Shown here: positions 1 through 10,730 of the stretch, piece after piece | Numbering within the stretch: the stretch's first letter is position 1 | Layout: each line of letters begins with the position of its first letter | Source: Bacteroidales bacterium UBA1680 | Lineage (GTDB): Bacteria; Bacteroidota; Bacteroidia; Bacteroidales; UBA932 | NCBI GenBank assembly: GCA_002320605.1 | Contig: DCKG01000028.1 | Location: forward strand, 1 to 64,000 | DNA: 64,000 nucleotides | Reading direction: 5' to 3' | The notes under the pieces: model-generated | Seen by the model: only the letters and a program-made list of their open reading frames with translations | Database searches by the model: none | What the model was told of the DNA's origin: nothing | Made by a program: the position numbers and the translations under genes

Positions 1-42
1 CCCGTTAATGTTCCGGAGGCGGACTCTGTCGAGCAACTTACT

Positions 43-3000
43 TTATCGTAAAATTTCTCCGGACAGCAGTGATTCATCATCAACTATCATTATCTTTTCC
101 CCATTTCTATTTCCAGAGAATCGGTTCTCAACTTGTACCGATGTCGCCAAAGAAGTTTCTGGCATTAGGCTAACCACAGAAGTCCGTTCATCTTCACTTA
201 TCTCAACTTTATCCGGATTTATATGTGGCAAACAGACGCAAAATTCTGTATATTGATCTATTATGCTGTGGACAGAGATTTTTCCAGAAAGCATTTCGAC
301 TAGATTTTTTGTCAAAGCCAGCCCAAGACCGTTCCTGAATATTCTGCCTTTTTTAGCCTGATTTTCCATTTTATCCAGGATCACGAACCTGTTGAAGATT
401 AAATCTATCTTGTCAGACGCAATTCCATGACCAGAGTTACGAACAATTAAATTCGTTTTGCCATCATCGAACAGCGAAACCTCAATATCTCCATAAAGCG
501 GCGTATATTTAAAAGCGTTTGAAAGAAGATTGTATATTATTTTCTCAATTGAATTTCTATCACTCAATATGAGCAACGGTTTTTCTGGCAAGGACACTTT
601 CAACTCAATGCCTTGCTCCTCTTGCAATTCCGAGAAATTTCCTAAGATCTCCGAAAGCATCGCTTTAATATCAAACCAAGAATATGTTGGGGCATAATTA
701 CCTGTATCAACTTTCCTGAATTCAAGTAGTTCAGATATCAGTCGTCGCATCCTGTCAACGTTGTCTTTTATGATACCAGTATATTTCACGGAATCATTCG
801 TCTTGAATTTGCTAGAAAGTTGATCGCAGGCTCCAGTTATCAATGTTAGAGGCGTGCCAAATTCATGGGTGATATTCGTGAAGAAACTCAATTTAGCCTC
901 ATATGTTTCCTCCTTATGTTTCCTTTCCAAATCTGCTTGCTCCTTCAATTTTTGCTTGTTTCTTTTTTTCTTGAATGCATTAAAAATACTGTAACTTGTG
1001 ATATAAAGAGCCATGAAATATAAGGCATAAGCCCAGATCGTATTCCACCACGACCTTAGTATGATGATAGATAACGAAGCCGGCGCCCTATCATTTTTAA
1101 CTCCATCACCATTCGTTGAAATTACCTTCAACGTATATTTTCCAGAAGGCACATTTGTAAAAACAGCATTTCTATTCTTCCCATTATTAATCCATTCTTT
1201 GTCAAAGCCTTCTAGTTTATAAGAATATTCACAATTTTCATTGTTCATGAAATCTATAGCTGAGAAAGAAACCGTAAAAAAATTTTCGTTATGCCTAAGC
1301 CTGATAGTTCGATTTGCCACGAAATTGCTTAGGGGCTTCTGTCGCACTAAAAAACGATCGAAATGTATGCTTGGTTCGTAAGAACTTAACTTAATTGTCT
1401 CAGGATAGAATGCATTTATGCCATCTACACCGCCGAAAAACATTCGTCCATCAGATGCCAAAAGACAGGAGCCGTTAGAAAATTCCATGTTCTGCAGATA
1501 ATGCTTTCCAGAAAAAATATTTACTTCTCCAGAAATCACATTGAACGAAGAAAGCCCCTTATTCGTACTCAACCATAATTTGCCCTCTCTATCTTTTAAG
1601 ATTCCATGTATAGTGTTATCTACAAATCCTTGGTCAGAGCCATACGATTTAAAAATAATGCCTTCGGCACTACTTATTGTAATCTTATTCAAACGATAAG
1701 TTGTCCCTACCCAAAATGAAGAATCTGATTCACGCAGCATACATAAAACGTTGTTACTGCTCAAAGAATTTTCAGAGTCCGAATGGCTAAAATGCTTAAA
1801 CTTACTTTCATTAATGTCCAGTAAATCAAGACCTCCCCCTAAAGTTCCAATCCATAAGTGATCTTTATCTTGCCAAGTCAAGTTCATCACTGTATTGTTG
1901 TTTATCGAAGTCGAATCAACTTCATTATAAAGGAAATGCTCCTCCTCATCAACTTTATATTTATCATTAATAGAAGTTATATGCAGTTTGCTCAGACCAT
2001 TTCCAAAGGTTCCCACCCATAAACAATCACGAAAATCATCATGTAATAATGCATATGACAAAGCATCATTTCCAGAGTCACAATAAAGAGGAGATATACG
2101 CCAAGAGTCGAGGTTAATGATATCAATGCCGATGTCCTCACCAACGTATAGTAGATTCATTGGTCCAAGTGCCAAAGAAGTAACTTTATTGCTTCGCAGA
2201 CCACTTCTTGTTGAAATGATTCTTTTTTCGCCATTCTTCATAATACAGCATATGCCATTGCCCTGCGATGCTACATAAATATTTCCTTTAATATCTTCGA
2301 CTATCTTACTGATTTGACCACTTTCTTTACCATAAAGTTCTTTATTGAGCGTTCGATCTATATTGACATCATCGTGATATATGGCTTTCACGCCTTTGTC
2401 ATCTATCGCTGCCCATAATATTCCCTGAGCTCCAGAATACAGGGATGTCACATTGTTTCCGTCAAGAGGTCCATACTTTGTGACTTGATCTTTAATCCTA
2501 TATACATTGAATGATTTATATGCAACTATTATAGATCCGTCAGAAAGTTCCTCCACAGAAGATACATAGCCACTCTCAGGAAGAATTGCCTTTTCATTTG
2601 TTTCTCCAGATAATTTATCTATTTCCAAAAGCCTGTTATCGTTAGAGACTAAGAAAATTTTCTCATGATCTATCGAGTTGATTATCTTAATATTTGACAT
2701 AAACTCTTCTGCGCCATCCACGACAGGTACCCCTTCCGCTATATGAAATTTCAAATAATAAGTTTTTCCATCATCCAAAATAACTAGCAACCGATTATTT
2801 CCGACGCAATGCAAGTCTCGGACATGAGTCAAATTAATTCCTGTAGAATCGAACAGAACCATTTTATCTGCTTTAGAATCATAATATGCCACGCCCGAAC
2901 CATTAGCCGAGCAAAATATGATTCCAGTTTTCGAGCGAGAAACGGAAAATGCATCACGCCTTGACGGCTGAACATTATCATATCCAAGATAATAGCGATT

Positions 3001-3384
3001 AATTTTATTGGCCTCTACATCTATTCTATTAATTCCATAATCTGTAGCAACCCATACAACTCCTTCGCCATTGCCTGTAATACGCCATATTACATTGTCA
3101 GAAAGAGAATTGGGATCATTGGGGTCGTGTTTATATATCTTAAAATTATTACCATCATAGACGTTAAGTCCATCCCAGGTCCCAATCCAGAGCAATCCGT
3201 CATTATCTTGATAGAAACATGTAGGATTTGCATTCGACAAACCATCCCAGTTAGTAATAATATAACTCCTTTCAGCAGCATTACAAGGAAATGAAGCGAA
3301 TAGGAAGAGAATTATAATAATATCTAGAATGGTTTCCCTTAGCATATTGATAATTTTTATCAATTTTAATAATTTCTTTTCCAT
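43..3384 (-). pseudogene. Hybrid two-component system sensor, truncated at the start of its receiver domain
   Basis: This is an inner-membrane sensor of the HTCS class that normally senses a glycan breakdown product and activates a polysaccharide-utilisation locus. The 1113-residue product has a signal/anchor segment (about residues 15-37), two periplasmic seven-bladed Reg_prop propellers (recurring LWIGT and LWLST-type blades), a Y_Y_Y domain (about 730-820), one membrane helix (WWNTIWAYALYF), a HisKA box with the phospho-acceptor His in FFTNITHEFGTPLTLI, and a HATPase domain (NLLSNAFKYTP, GLGLALTKNL). Family members then carry a receiver domain and an AraC-type DNA-binding domain, reaching about 1300-1400 residues. 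Here the receiver begins (KIMIVDDES) but an in-frame TAA at 43-45 ends the protein about 19 residues into it. The bases left of the stop do not resemble a receiver continuation in any frame. It is divergent from the GH38-like gene, so it is presumably that locus's regulator. Confidence is high for identity and moderate for the truncation being real. Confidence 0.85.
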
Positions 3385-3445
3385 AAAAAAAACTTAAGTA
3401 TATAATTTTGCTAAATCAGTATACATATCATTGACGTCGCTCAGA

Positions 3446-3453
3446 TACTTTTG
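3446..3453 (+). promoter_or_regulatory. Possible -7 promoter box for the GH38-like gene run
   Basis: TACTTTTG matches the Bacteroidetes -7 consensus TAnnTTTG and lies about 26 nt before the chosen start codon at 3479. No clear TTTG -33 element is found at the right distance, so this is a weak call. Confidence 0.3.
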
Positions 3454-3478
3454 CATTAAAGTCGAATTTTACAACAAT

Positions 3479-6031
3479 ATGAACAACAGAATCACAAGAA
3501 TTAAAACAAATTTGACATTAATGCTAATTGTCGTTTCGTGTTTCTCAGTGAGGTCTCAAGAAAATACCACTTTTTTTGTCGATGGTTACCACGGCGGAGT
3601 ATATGGACATTATCCGGAGCAGTATACCGCTTTCCTAGTTAAACAGCTGGATGCACATAAGGATTGGAAAATCAATCTCGAAATTGAGCCTGCGACATGG
3701 GATGTTGTATCTATATATGAACCGAGGGCATATACGACATTCAAGGAATTAGCCGAAGATACGTCACGTACATGCAGAATCGAATACGTCAATCCTTCTT
3801 TTGCGCAAAGTTATCTTTATACTTGCTATGGAGAAAGTGCGATAAGACAATTTCAATATGGGATGAGGAAACTGAAGGAGCATTTCCCAAAAATGAATTT
3901 CCTGACATATTCATGCGAAGAGCCTTGCTTCACGAGCTGCTTGCCAACGATTCTGTCATCTTTCGGATTCAAGTACGCTTCTACCAAAAACCCCAATACA
4001 TGCTGGGGGGGATATTTTTCTGCCTATGGCAAAGATTTGATCAATTGGATTGGCCCAGATGGAGAATCGTCTCTGCTAACTTCTCCTCGCTATGCTAGTG
4101 AAAGCCTGGACACAGCAAGCACATGGCGCACGACAGCAAGCGATATGAACATAGGATATGTTTCATCTGCCTTAGCAAGTGGCGTGAAAGCACCCGTAGG
4201 GATGTGTCTTCAAGATGCGGGATGGTTAGGAGGCCCATGGCTTAACAACCAAGAGAAAAGTTTGAAGCCTGATAGCAGCATCACAACAGGAGTAAAAAAT
4301 ATTCTTTGGCGAGAATATTTCATTGAATATACTGACAAAATCAAACCTGAAACGCATACTTTCACTCAAGAGGACATCAAGCCCGGCCTAGTATGGGGCG
4401 CTCAGATACTCCAAAAAATATCTCAGGATGTTCGATGCGCCGAGAACAAAATCTTGCAGTCTGAAAAAATCTCAGCTATGGCCGCTGTGACAACCGACGC
4501 TTATTACCCATCATCTGATTTCGACGACGCCTGGCAAAACTTGCTGTTGGCTCAGCACCACGATTGCTGGATAGTGCCTTATAATAAGAACAGGTATGGT
4601 GAGACGTGGGCTCATCAGGTCAGCAATTGGACATGGATTTCTAATTATTATTCTGACAAAGCCTCTAAAGCAGCTATTTCTAACATGTCTGACGAAGGAG
4701 AAAATGTCATTGTTTTTAACACAACAGGTAAAAACAAGAAAGAGGCAGTTGACATCACCTTTTCAAGAGGAATTGATGGCTTCACGCTACAGGATTCTGA
4801 TGGGAACAACGTGCCTTTCCAGATGTTAGACGGAGGTAAAAGAATGTGTTTTGTAGCGGAGGCGCCTTCATTCGGATACTCGACATATTCATTAAAAAAT
4901 GGAAAGGCTGGAAAATTCAAAGGAGCTAAAGCTTATTATGACAGAAAAGGAAGAATCATTCTTACAAACGGGAAATTAAAGATTATGATTGATCCTTTAA
5001 GGGGAGGAACAATTTGCAGTCTAAAAATGGAAGAAGATGGCACCGAATATATTAGGAAAACAGATCATGAATATTTCAACGGACTGAAAGGTTACTTCCC
5101 AGACGACGGCATTTTTCACAATTCGGCTGACAGCGCAGCAGAAGTCAAAATAATAGAGTGCGGGCCTGTAAGAGCTACGGCCAAGATTTCCGGCAAAATA
5201 GCCGGGCAGACATTCGAGCAGATAGTTTCGATAGTTAATGGCAAAGATATAGTAGACTGTGAACTCAGAATAGACTGGAAAGACTCCCCCATAATAGGAA
5301 AATATAATCAAAAAGACTTTAAGTTCACGGATCGAGAAAAAGCATTTTACAACGACTTCTACAAACTACATCTGACCTTTCCTAACATAGCCGATGGAGG
5401 CGTTCTCTACAAAGACGCACCTTTTGACGTTTGCGAGACCAAAGATGAAGATACATATTTCGATAGCTGGGATGAGATAAAACATAATCTTCTATTAACA
5501 TGGGTGGATCTTGAGGGTTCTGACGGAAGATCAATCGCTCTTTTTTGCGACCACACCGAGAGTTACTCGAACGGAAACGGTTATCCCCTTGGGCTAAACG
5601 TCCAGTTCATCGGTAAAGCATTATGGGGAAAGGACTATACAGTAAATGGACCTACCAAAATACATTATGCAATAGTACCGCATAAGGGGAAATGGGACGA
5701 ATCTAACATACATTCAAAAGCAACAGACTGGAATGAGCATCTTGTCACTTCTTACGGAAATAAAACTGGGAAAGCATCATTAATCGACTTGAATGGAACT
5801 GGGTACCAGCTAGTGTCATCTTTCGTTAAAGGGAATGACATGTATGTCAGACTATTCAACAGTGAAGGAAATGACAAAGAAAATACGATTACAGTAAATA
5901 TCAAGCATTCAGGTGCTTCTCTGGTAGAACTTGACGGCCGGATCAGGAAGCAACTAGCAGAAGGAAAAGATATCACATTAGAAATCCCTAGATTTGGAAT
6001 TCGAACCATCAAATTAGAAAACGTAAAATAG
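3479..6031 (+). CDS. GH38-like glycoside hydrolase (divergent alpha-mannosidase family member)
   Basis: This is a secreted or periplasmic protein of about 850 residues whose overall architecture matches GH38 alpha-mannosidases: an N-terminal catalytic-type domain beginning FFVDGYHGGVYGHYP, a middle three-helix region and a C-terminal Glyco_hydro_38C-like beta domain (about 560-800). I start it at 3479, where MNNRITRIKTNLTLMLIVV begins a signal peptide ending near VRSQ; an upstream in-frame ATG at 3431 would bury that signal. The region where canonical GH38 enzymes carry the nucleophile Asp (a GGW...DE-like segment) reads RIEYVNPSFAQSYLY here, so substrate and mechanism may differ from classic mannosidases. 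It is the first gene of a plus-strand run, 5 nt before the acetylesterase, and divergent from the sensor gene. Identity as GH38-like is firm; activity is inferred. Confidence 0.8.
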   Translation: MNNRITRIKTNLTLMLIVVSCFSVRSQENTTFFVDGYHGGVYGHYPEQYTAFLVKQLDAHKDWKINLEIEPATWDVVSIYEPRAYTTFKELAEDTSRTCRIEYVNPSFAQSYLYTCYGESAIRQFQYGMRKLKEHFPKMNFLTYSCEEPCFTSCLPTILSSFGFKYASTKNPNTCWGGYFSAYGKDLINWIGPDGESSLLTSPRYASESLDTASTWRTTASDMNIGYVSSALASGVKAPVGMCLQDAGWLGGPWLNNQEKSLKPDSSITTGVKNILWREYFIEYTDKIKPETHTFTQEDIKPGLVWGAQILQKISQDVRCAENKILQSEKISAMAAVTTDAYYPSSDFDDAWQNLLLAQHHDCWIVPYNKNRYGETWAHQVSNWTWISNYYSDKASKAAISNMSDEGENVIVFNTTGKNKKEAVDITFSRGIDGFTLQDSDGNNVPFQMLDGGKRMCFVAEAPSFGYSTYSLKNGKAGKFKGAKAYYDRKGRIILTNGKLKIMIDPLRGGTICSLKMEEDGTEYIRKTDHEYFNGLKGYFPDDGIFHNSADSAAEVKIIECGPVRATAKISGKIAGQTFEQIVSIVNGKDIVDCELRIDWKDSPIIGKYNQKDFKFTDREKAFYNDFYKLHLTFPNIADGGVLYKDAPFDVCETKDEDTYFDSWDEIKHNLLLTWVDLEGSDGRSIALFCDHTESYSNGNGYPLGLNVQFIGKALWGKDYTVNGPTKIHYAIVPHKGKWDESNIHSKATDWNEHLVTSYGNKTGKASLIDLNGTGYQLVSSFVKGNDMYVRLFNSEGNDKENTITVNIKHSGASLVELDGRIRKQLAEGKDITLEIPRFGIRTIKLENVK

Positions 6032-6036
6032 AAATT

Positions 6037-8019
6037 ATGAGGAAACTTATCACCATCATTACGATTTCTTCTTTAGCAATATTTAATGCCTATTGCAAGA
6101 TTACTGTCCCTCCTTTCTTCTCTGATAACATGGTTCTGCAGCAGAACGCAAAAGTGAAATTATGGGGAGAGTCAAGGCAGAATGCTACCGTAACTATTTC
6201 CGCATCATGGGACAAAGGAAAAACCACCGTCCGCTCAACTTCAGATGGGAAATGGTCAGCTGAATTATCAACAACATCAGCAGGTGGGCCTTACGCCATA
6301 ACCATATCAGACGGCAAATCTATCTTGAAATTTAAGAATGTCCTGCTAGGGGAAGTATGGCTCTGCACAGGACAATCGAATATGGAACTAAAACTAAGGG
6401 ACAACGTTATTAGCATGCAGGAAGAGATGACTAACGCACACAAATTAACGAACGTCCGTCTGCTACATGTTCATAATGCGACTTCACCAAGGCCGACTGA
6501 CAAAATCGGGCTCGTAGGTGAAGGATGGCAAGAATGCAGCAGCGAATCCATCGCAGATTTTTCAGCAACTGGATATTTCTTCGGGAAATATCTCAATCAA
6601 GAACTTAATGTTCCTGTTGGCTTGATAGAGACATGCTGGGGAGGAACACTGGCCGAGGCGTGGACAAGTGAATCATCTCTAAGAGATATTCCTTCATTCA
6701 AAAATAGACTTGACGGGCTGAAAGTGATTCCCGAAACAAATGAAGGTAGAATAGAACTCTATAAAAAGCAGATGGCAGAGTGGGAAGTCAAAATGCAGGA
6801 TTACGATAGAGGATTCGAGAATGGAGCCGCCCTTTGGACCCAAAATGACCTCGATGATTCCGAATGGACAGAGTGTGAGGTGCCAGGTTTCCTACAAGAA
6901 CAGAAGATAGAAGGCATGCATGATTTCTTCTGGATGAGAAAAACAATCGTTCTTCCAGACTCTTGGGCGGGGCATGACTTAATTCTTGAGCTTGGAGCAG
7001 TAGATGACAACGATTTCACATATTTCAACGGAGTTAGAGTCGGTCACACCGAGGGCTGCATCATGCACCGGCAATATCGCATCCCATATTCCATCGTCAA
7101 AGCCGGAAAGAATACTATCGGCGTGAGGGTAATGGATACTGGCGGGATGTCTGGGATCCTTGGAGATGACAATAACATACTCTTGACAAAATCAGAAAAA
7201 GAGAAAATGTCTCTGACTGGCAAGTGGAAATGCGCTGCCTCTATCAGCATAGCAGAAGCACCCACCTTCCCTTTGAATACTGCTACCGAAGCCAATTATC
7301 CAACGTTCTTGTACAATGCAATGATATATCCGCTTCGAGATTACGCAGTCAAAGGAGCCATTTGGTACCAAGGAGAAGCAAACACGTCCATGGCATCGCA
7401 GTACAAAGATCTTCTTCCCCTTATGATACGAGATTGGAGGAGAACATGGAACTTCGATTTTCCATTTTACATCGTGCAGCTTGCCAACTACATGAAAGTA
7501 CAGACTGGAGCGGAAGAATCGGAATGGGCAGAACTTCGCGAAGCTCAGCTCCAAACATCTCAGACTCTTGACAATACCGGATTGGCAGTTATCATCGACA
7601 TTGGAGAGGAAGGTGACATTCATCCAAAGAATAAGTCTGAAGTAGGCAGAAGGCTTTGCCTGAATGCACTCGGAGGAACATATGGAAAGGAGATTGAATA
7701 TTCTGGGCCAATCTATAGTGGATATGAAATTAATGAGGATAGCATTCGAATAAGGTTCTCTCACTGCACTGGAGGGCTGAAAGCATATTCATACGCAGAA
7801 AAATCTGATAGACCGAACCTTGAAGGTTTTTACATAGCTGGCGGCGATCATGTTTTCCACAAAGCTGATGCAAAAATAGAAGGTGGAACAGTCGTTGTTT
7901 CCTCTCCAGACGTGCTTTTCCCCATTGCCGTAAGATACGCTTGGGCAAACAACCCTGTTTGCAATCTCTACAATGGAGCAAACTTACCGGCCTCACCATT
8001 CCGAACAGACAACTGGTAA
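6037..8019 (+). CDS. SASA-family carbohydrate acetylesterase (sialate O-acetylesterase type)
   Basis: This is a secreted esterase of the SGNH-like SASA family, which removes acetyl groups from sugars; relatives act on sialic acids or on plant-glycan acetyl esters (the CE20 type). A signal peptide covers about residues 1-20. The nucleophile Ser lies in CTGQSNME, the oxyanion region includes GLIETCWGGT, and a catalytic Asp-His pair is visible as GDIHPKN. A jelly-roll insertion resembling a beta-galactosidase carbohydrate-binding fold sits at about residues 265-370, between the two halves of the catalytic domain, followed by AIWYQGEAN. The length of 660 residues is normal for members with this insertion. 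It starts 5 nt after the GH38-like gene and precedes the rhamnosidase, which suggests deacetylation of the glycan before or during side-chain removal. Sialic acid as the substrate is not implied by the neighbours. Confidence 0.85.
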   Translation: MRKLITIITISSLAIFNAYCKITVPPFFSDNMVLQQNAKVKLWGESRQNATVTISASWDKGKTTVRSTSDGKWSAELSTTSAGGPYAITISDGKSILKFKNVLLGEVWLCTGQSNMELKLRDNVISMQEEMTNAHKLTNVRLLHVHNATSPRPTDKIGLVGEGWQECSSESIADFSATGYFFGKYLNQELNVPVGLIETCWGGTLAEAWTSESSLRDIPSFKNRLDGLKVIPETNEGRIELYKKQMAEWEVKMQDYDRGFENGAALWTQNDLDDSEWTECEVPGFLQEQKIEGMHDFFWMRKTIVLPDSWAGHDLILELGAVDDNDFTYFNGVRVGHTEGCIMHRQYRIPYSIVKAGKNTIGVRVMDTGGMSGILGDDNNILLTKSEKEKMSLTGKWKCAASISIAEAPTFPLNTATEANYPTFLYNAMIYPLRDYAVKGAIWYQGEANTSMASQYKDLLPLMIRDWRRTWNFDFPFYIVQLANYMKVQTGAEESEWAELREAQLQTSQTLDNTGLAVIIDIGEEGDIHPKNKSEVGRRLCLNALGGTYGKEIEYSGPIYSGYEINEDSIRIRFSHCTGGLKAYSYAEKSDRPNLEGFYIAGGDHVFHKADAKIEGGTVVVSSPDVLFPIAVRYAWANNPVCNLYNGANLPASPFRTDNW

Positions 8020-8051
8020 TGGAGTTTTGTTAATGTTAATATTAATCTAAT

Positions 8052-10691
8052 ATGAGGAAAGCCTTAACTTTTCTTTTATCCGCTATTAGCTCATTCTTTT
8101 ATGTAGCCGAAGCGCAATCATATCGCCCAAATGAATTGTTGTGCGAGGATCTTATCAATCCTATTGGGATTGATAACGTTAATCCACATTTTAGCTGGAA
8201 GAATGATGCCAGATATTTGAAGGTTCAAACTTCTTTCGAAATCCAAGTCGGCTCAGATAGTTCTAGACTTTCGGGTGGCTACGCTGACTTATGGAATTCC
8301 GGAAAGATAAATTCTTGCGAATCTGTAATGGTTCCATATAATGGCAGTAAGTTAAATTCCAGAAAGTTATGCTATTGGAGAGTTAGGGTCTGGAATGAGG
8401 ATAATGAAATTTCAGCGTGGAGCAATGTTAGCAGATTTGCGGTTGGAATCATTGATGACAGCATGGAAGGTGATTTTATTAGCCTTGGAAGAGATAGCTC
8501 GGCCTCACCTATCTTGCGCAAATCTTTTACTATCGACAAATCGAGCATCTATTTTCTTCATGTATGTTCGTTAGGGTATCACGAAGTGTATGTCAATGGA
8601 GAGAAGGTTGGGGATGATGTTTTATCGCCAGCAGTCTCACAACTTGACAAACGTGCTCTTATATTGACTTACGACGTGTCAAATATGATAAAAAGAGGAA
8701 AGAATGAAATAGCGATATGGCTGGGGAAAGGATGGTATAAGACCACGACCTTCAATGCAGAATATGATGGTCCAGTCGTAAAAGCCGAACTCTCGTGTCT
8801 TGAAGATGATCGTAATTGGCATACAGTCGTGGTCACTGATTCATCTTGGCTATGCAGAGAGAGCGGCTATTTTGATACTGGTACCTGGAGGGCTTTACAA
8901 TTCGGTGGAGAAAGGGTTGATGCAGGTTTAATCCCTCTTAACATGTCAAAGGAATATCTTGATATGCTAAACTGGAGACCTGCCTCAAGGATAAAGGTAA
9001 ATAAGAGACTTTTATCACCTCAGATGTGTGAAGGAAACAAAATTCATGAGATTGTCTCCCCTGTTAGTTCAACCAAATTAGATAATGATGAGTGGCTTGT
9101 TGACATGGGGAAAGTTCTCACCGGATGGTTCGAATTATCTACTTCTGGCTTAGAGAAAAATCATGAAATAACTATTTCTTATAGCGATTATCGTAGGCAA
9201 AACGGAAAAATCGAGGAACAAGGCGAACAGGATACTTACATCTCATCTGGAAGATGCAGAGACGTATTTAGGAACAAATTTCACCATCATGCTTTTCGTT
9301 ACGTTATAATTTCAAATCTACCATACCGTCCTGATCCTTCAGACATAAAGGCATACTCGATTTATGGTAATTATTCGCCAGCTCAGACTTTCGTATGTTC
9401 AGACAATGACCTAAACGCAATATACAACATGATAAATGCGACACTTAAATGCCTAACATTCAGCGGATATATGGTTGATTGCCCACATCTGGAGCGAACT
9501 GGTTACGGGGGTGATGGTAATTCTTCCACCCATGTCCTACAAACGATGTTCAATGTTGACCCTATATTCCTGAACTGGCTGCAAGCATGGTTGGATGTCC
9601 AAAAAGAAGATGGAGGGCTGCCTCATGTTGCTCCTGCTGGAGGAGGCGGAGGTGGTCCGTACTGGTGTGGATTCATGATTCTTGCGCCATGGAGGACCTA
9701 TATAAATTATGGTGATCCTAGGCTTATTATTCGCTGCTACGCTGCTATGGGGGAATGGTTAGAATATGTGAATAAGTATTTTAAAGACGGATTGCTTAGA
9801 CGTTGGCCTGATACACCTTACAGGGGTTGGTACTTAGGTGACTGGCTAGCTCCGGATGGAGTAGACAGCGGAAATCAAGAATCTATTGACTTGGTGAATA
9901 ATTGTTTTATTAGTGAGTGCCTCGGAGTGCTTAGTAAATTAGCCTCATACATGGGCGAGCACAAAAACGCAGCAAGATATCTTGAGAGGAAAAATATTCT
10001 AAACGAGAGAATACATTCTGAATTCTTTGATGAGAATACTTGTCTTTATGCCACAGGCTCTCAAATAGACATGGCATACCCATTACTTGTTGGAGCCGTG
10101 CCAGACAGTTTGAGGGGTATGGTCACACATGAACTTAAGGATAGGACTGATAAGGTGTATAGGGGACATCTAGGTGTCGGTCTTGTTGGCATTCCAATTT
10201 TAACACAGTGGGCTATCGAGAATAAAGAAGTAGACTTTTTCTATGACATGCTTAAACAGCCTGACTATCCAGGGTACTTGTTCATGATAAAAAATGGAGC
10301 TACGACTACATGGGAATCTTGGGATGCTAGCAGGAGTCATGTACATAACTGTTATAATGGCGTCGGAAATTGGTTTTGCCAGGCAGTTGGTGGGATTCGT
10401 CCGAATATCGAAGAGCCAGGCTATAGAAACTTTTTTATTAATCCTCAGATACCTAATGGTGTCACTTGGTCCGAATCCACTAAAGAAACCCCATACGGTA
10501 CAATAATATTCAATTGGAGGGAAAAAGCAAATACGCTAGAAGAGCACTTGTCTATACCTTCTGGTACCACGGCAACTATCATCATTCCAGATAATTATGC
10601 CAGAGTCGTCATTGATGGTAAAATGGGCGATATTTCAGACAGCACAATTACCATGTCGGCTGGCACACACGTAATAGAATTCATTAAATAA
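8052..10691 (+). CDS. GH78 alpha-L-rhamnosidase
   Basis: This is a predicted secreted inverting alpha-L-rhamnosidase of 879 residues, releasing terminal rhamnose from pectin side chains, plant glycosides or bacterial polysaccharides. A signal peptide ends near VAEAQ. The family's domain order is present: an N-terminal Fn3-like domain, a beta-sandwich domain (YEVYVNGEKVG-like region near 180), a second sandwich, the (alpha/alpha)6 catalytic barrel from about 460, and a C-terminal beta domain. The hallmark acidic cluster is DCPHLERTGYGGDGNSS; a second catalytic region includes the aromatic/Trp-rich GATTTWESWD. The gene follows the acetylesterase after 32 nt and precedes the SGNH hydrolase after 39 nt, probably in one transcript. 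AT-rich codon use is shared with its neighbours on both sides. Confidence 0.9.
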   Translation: MRKALTFLLSAISSFFYVAEAQSYRPNELLCEDLINPIGIDNVNPHFSWKNDARYLKVQTSFEIQVGSDSSRLSGGYADLWNSGKINSCESVMVPYNGSKLNSRKLCYWRVRVWNEDNEISAWSNVSRFAVGIIDDSMEGDFISLGRDSSASPILRKSFTIDKSSIYFLHVCSLGYHEVYVNGEKVGDDVLSPAVSQLDKRALILTYDVSNMIKRGKNEIAIWLGKGWYKTTTFNAEYDGPVVKAELSCLEDDRNWHTVVVTDSSWLCRESGYFDTGTWRALQFGGERVDAGLIPLNMSKEYLDMLNWRPASRIKVNKRLLSPQMCEGNKIHEIVSPVSSTKLDNDEWLVDMGKVLTGWFELSTSGLEKNHEITISYSDYRRQNGKIEEQGEQDTYISSGRCRDVFRNKFHHHAFRYVIISNLPYRPDPSDIKAYSIYGNYSPAQTFVCSDNDLNAIYNMINATLKCLTFSGYMVDCPHLERTGYGGDGNSSTHVLQTMFNVDPIFLNWLQAWLDVQKEDGGLPHVAPAGGGGGGPYWCGFMILAPWRTYINYGDPRLIIRCYAAMGEWLEYVNKYFKDGLLRRWPDTPYRGWYLGDWLAPDGVDSGNQESIDLVNNCFISECLGVLSKLASYMGEHKNAARYLERKNILNERIHSEFFDENTCLYATGSQIDMAYPLLVGAVPDSLRGMVTHELKDRTDKVYRGHLGVGLVGIPILTQWAIENKEVDFFYDMLKQPDYPGYLFMIKNGATTTWESWDASRSHVHNCYNGVGNWFCQAVGGIRPNIEEPGYRNFFINPQIPNGVTWSESTKETPYGTIIFNWREKANTLEEHLSIPSGTTATIIIPDNYARVVIDGKMGDISDSTITMSAGTHVIEFIK

Positions 10692-10730
10692 GATAATTTT
10701 AGGATTATTAAAGATTTTATAACATTATTC

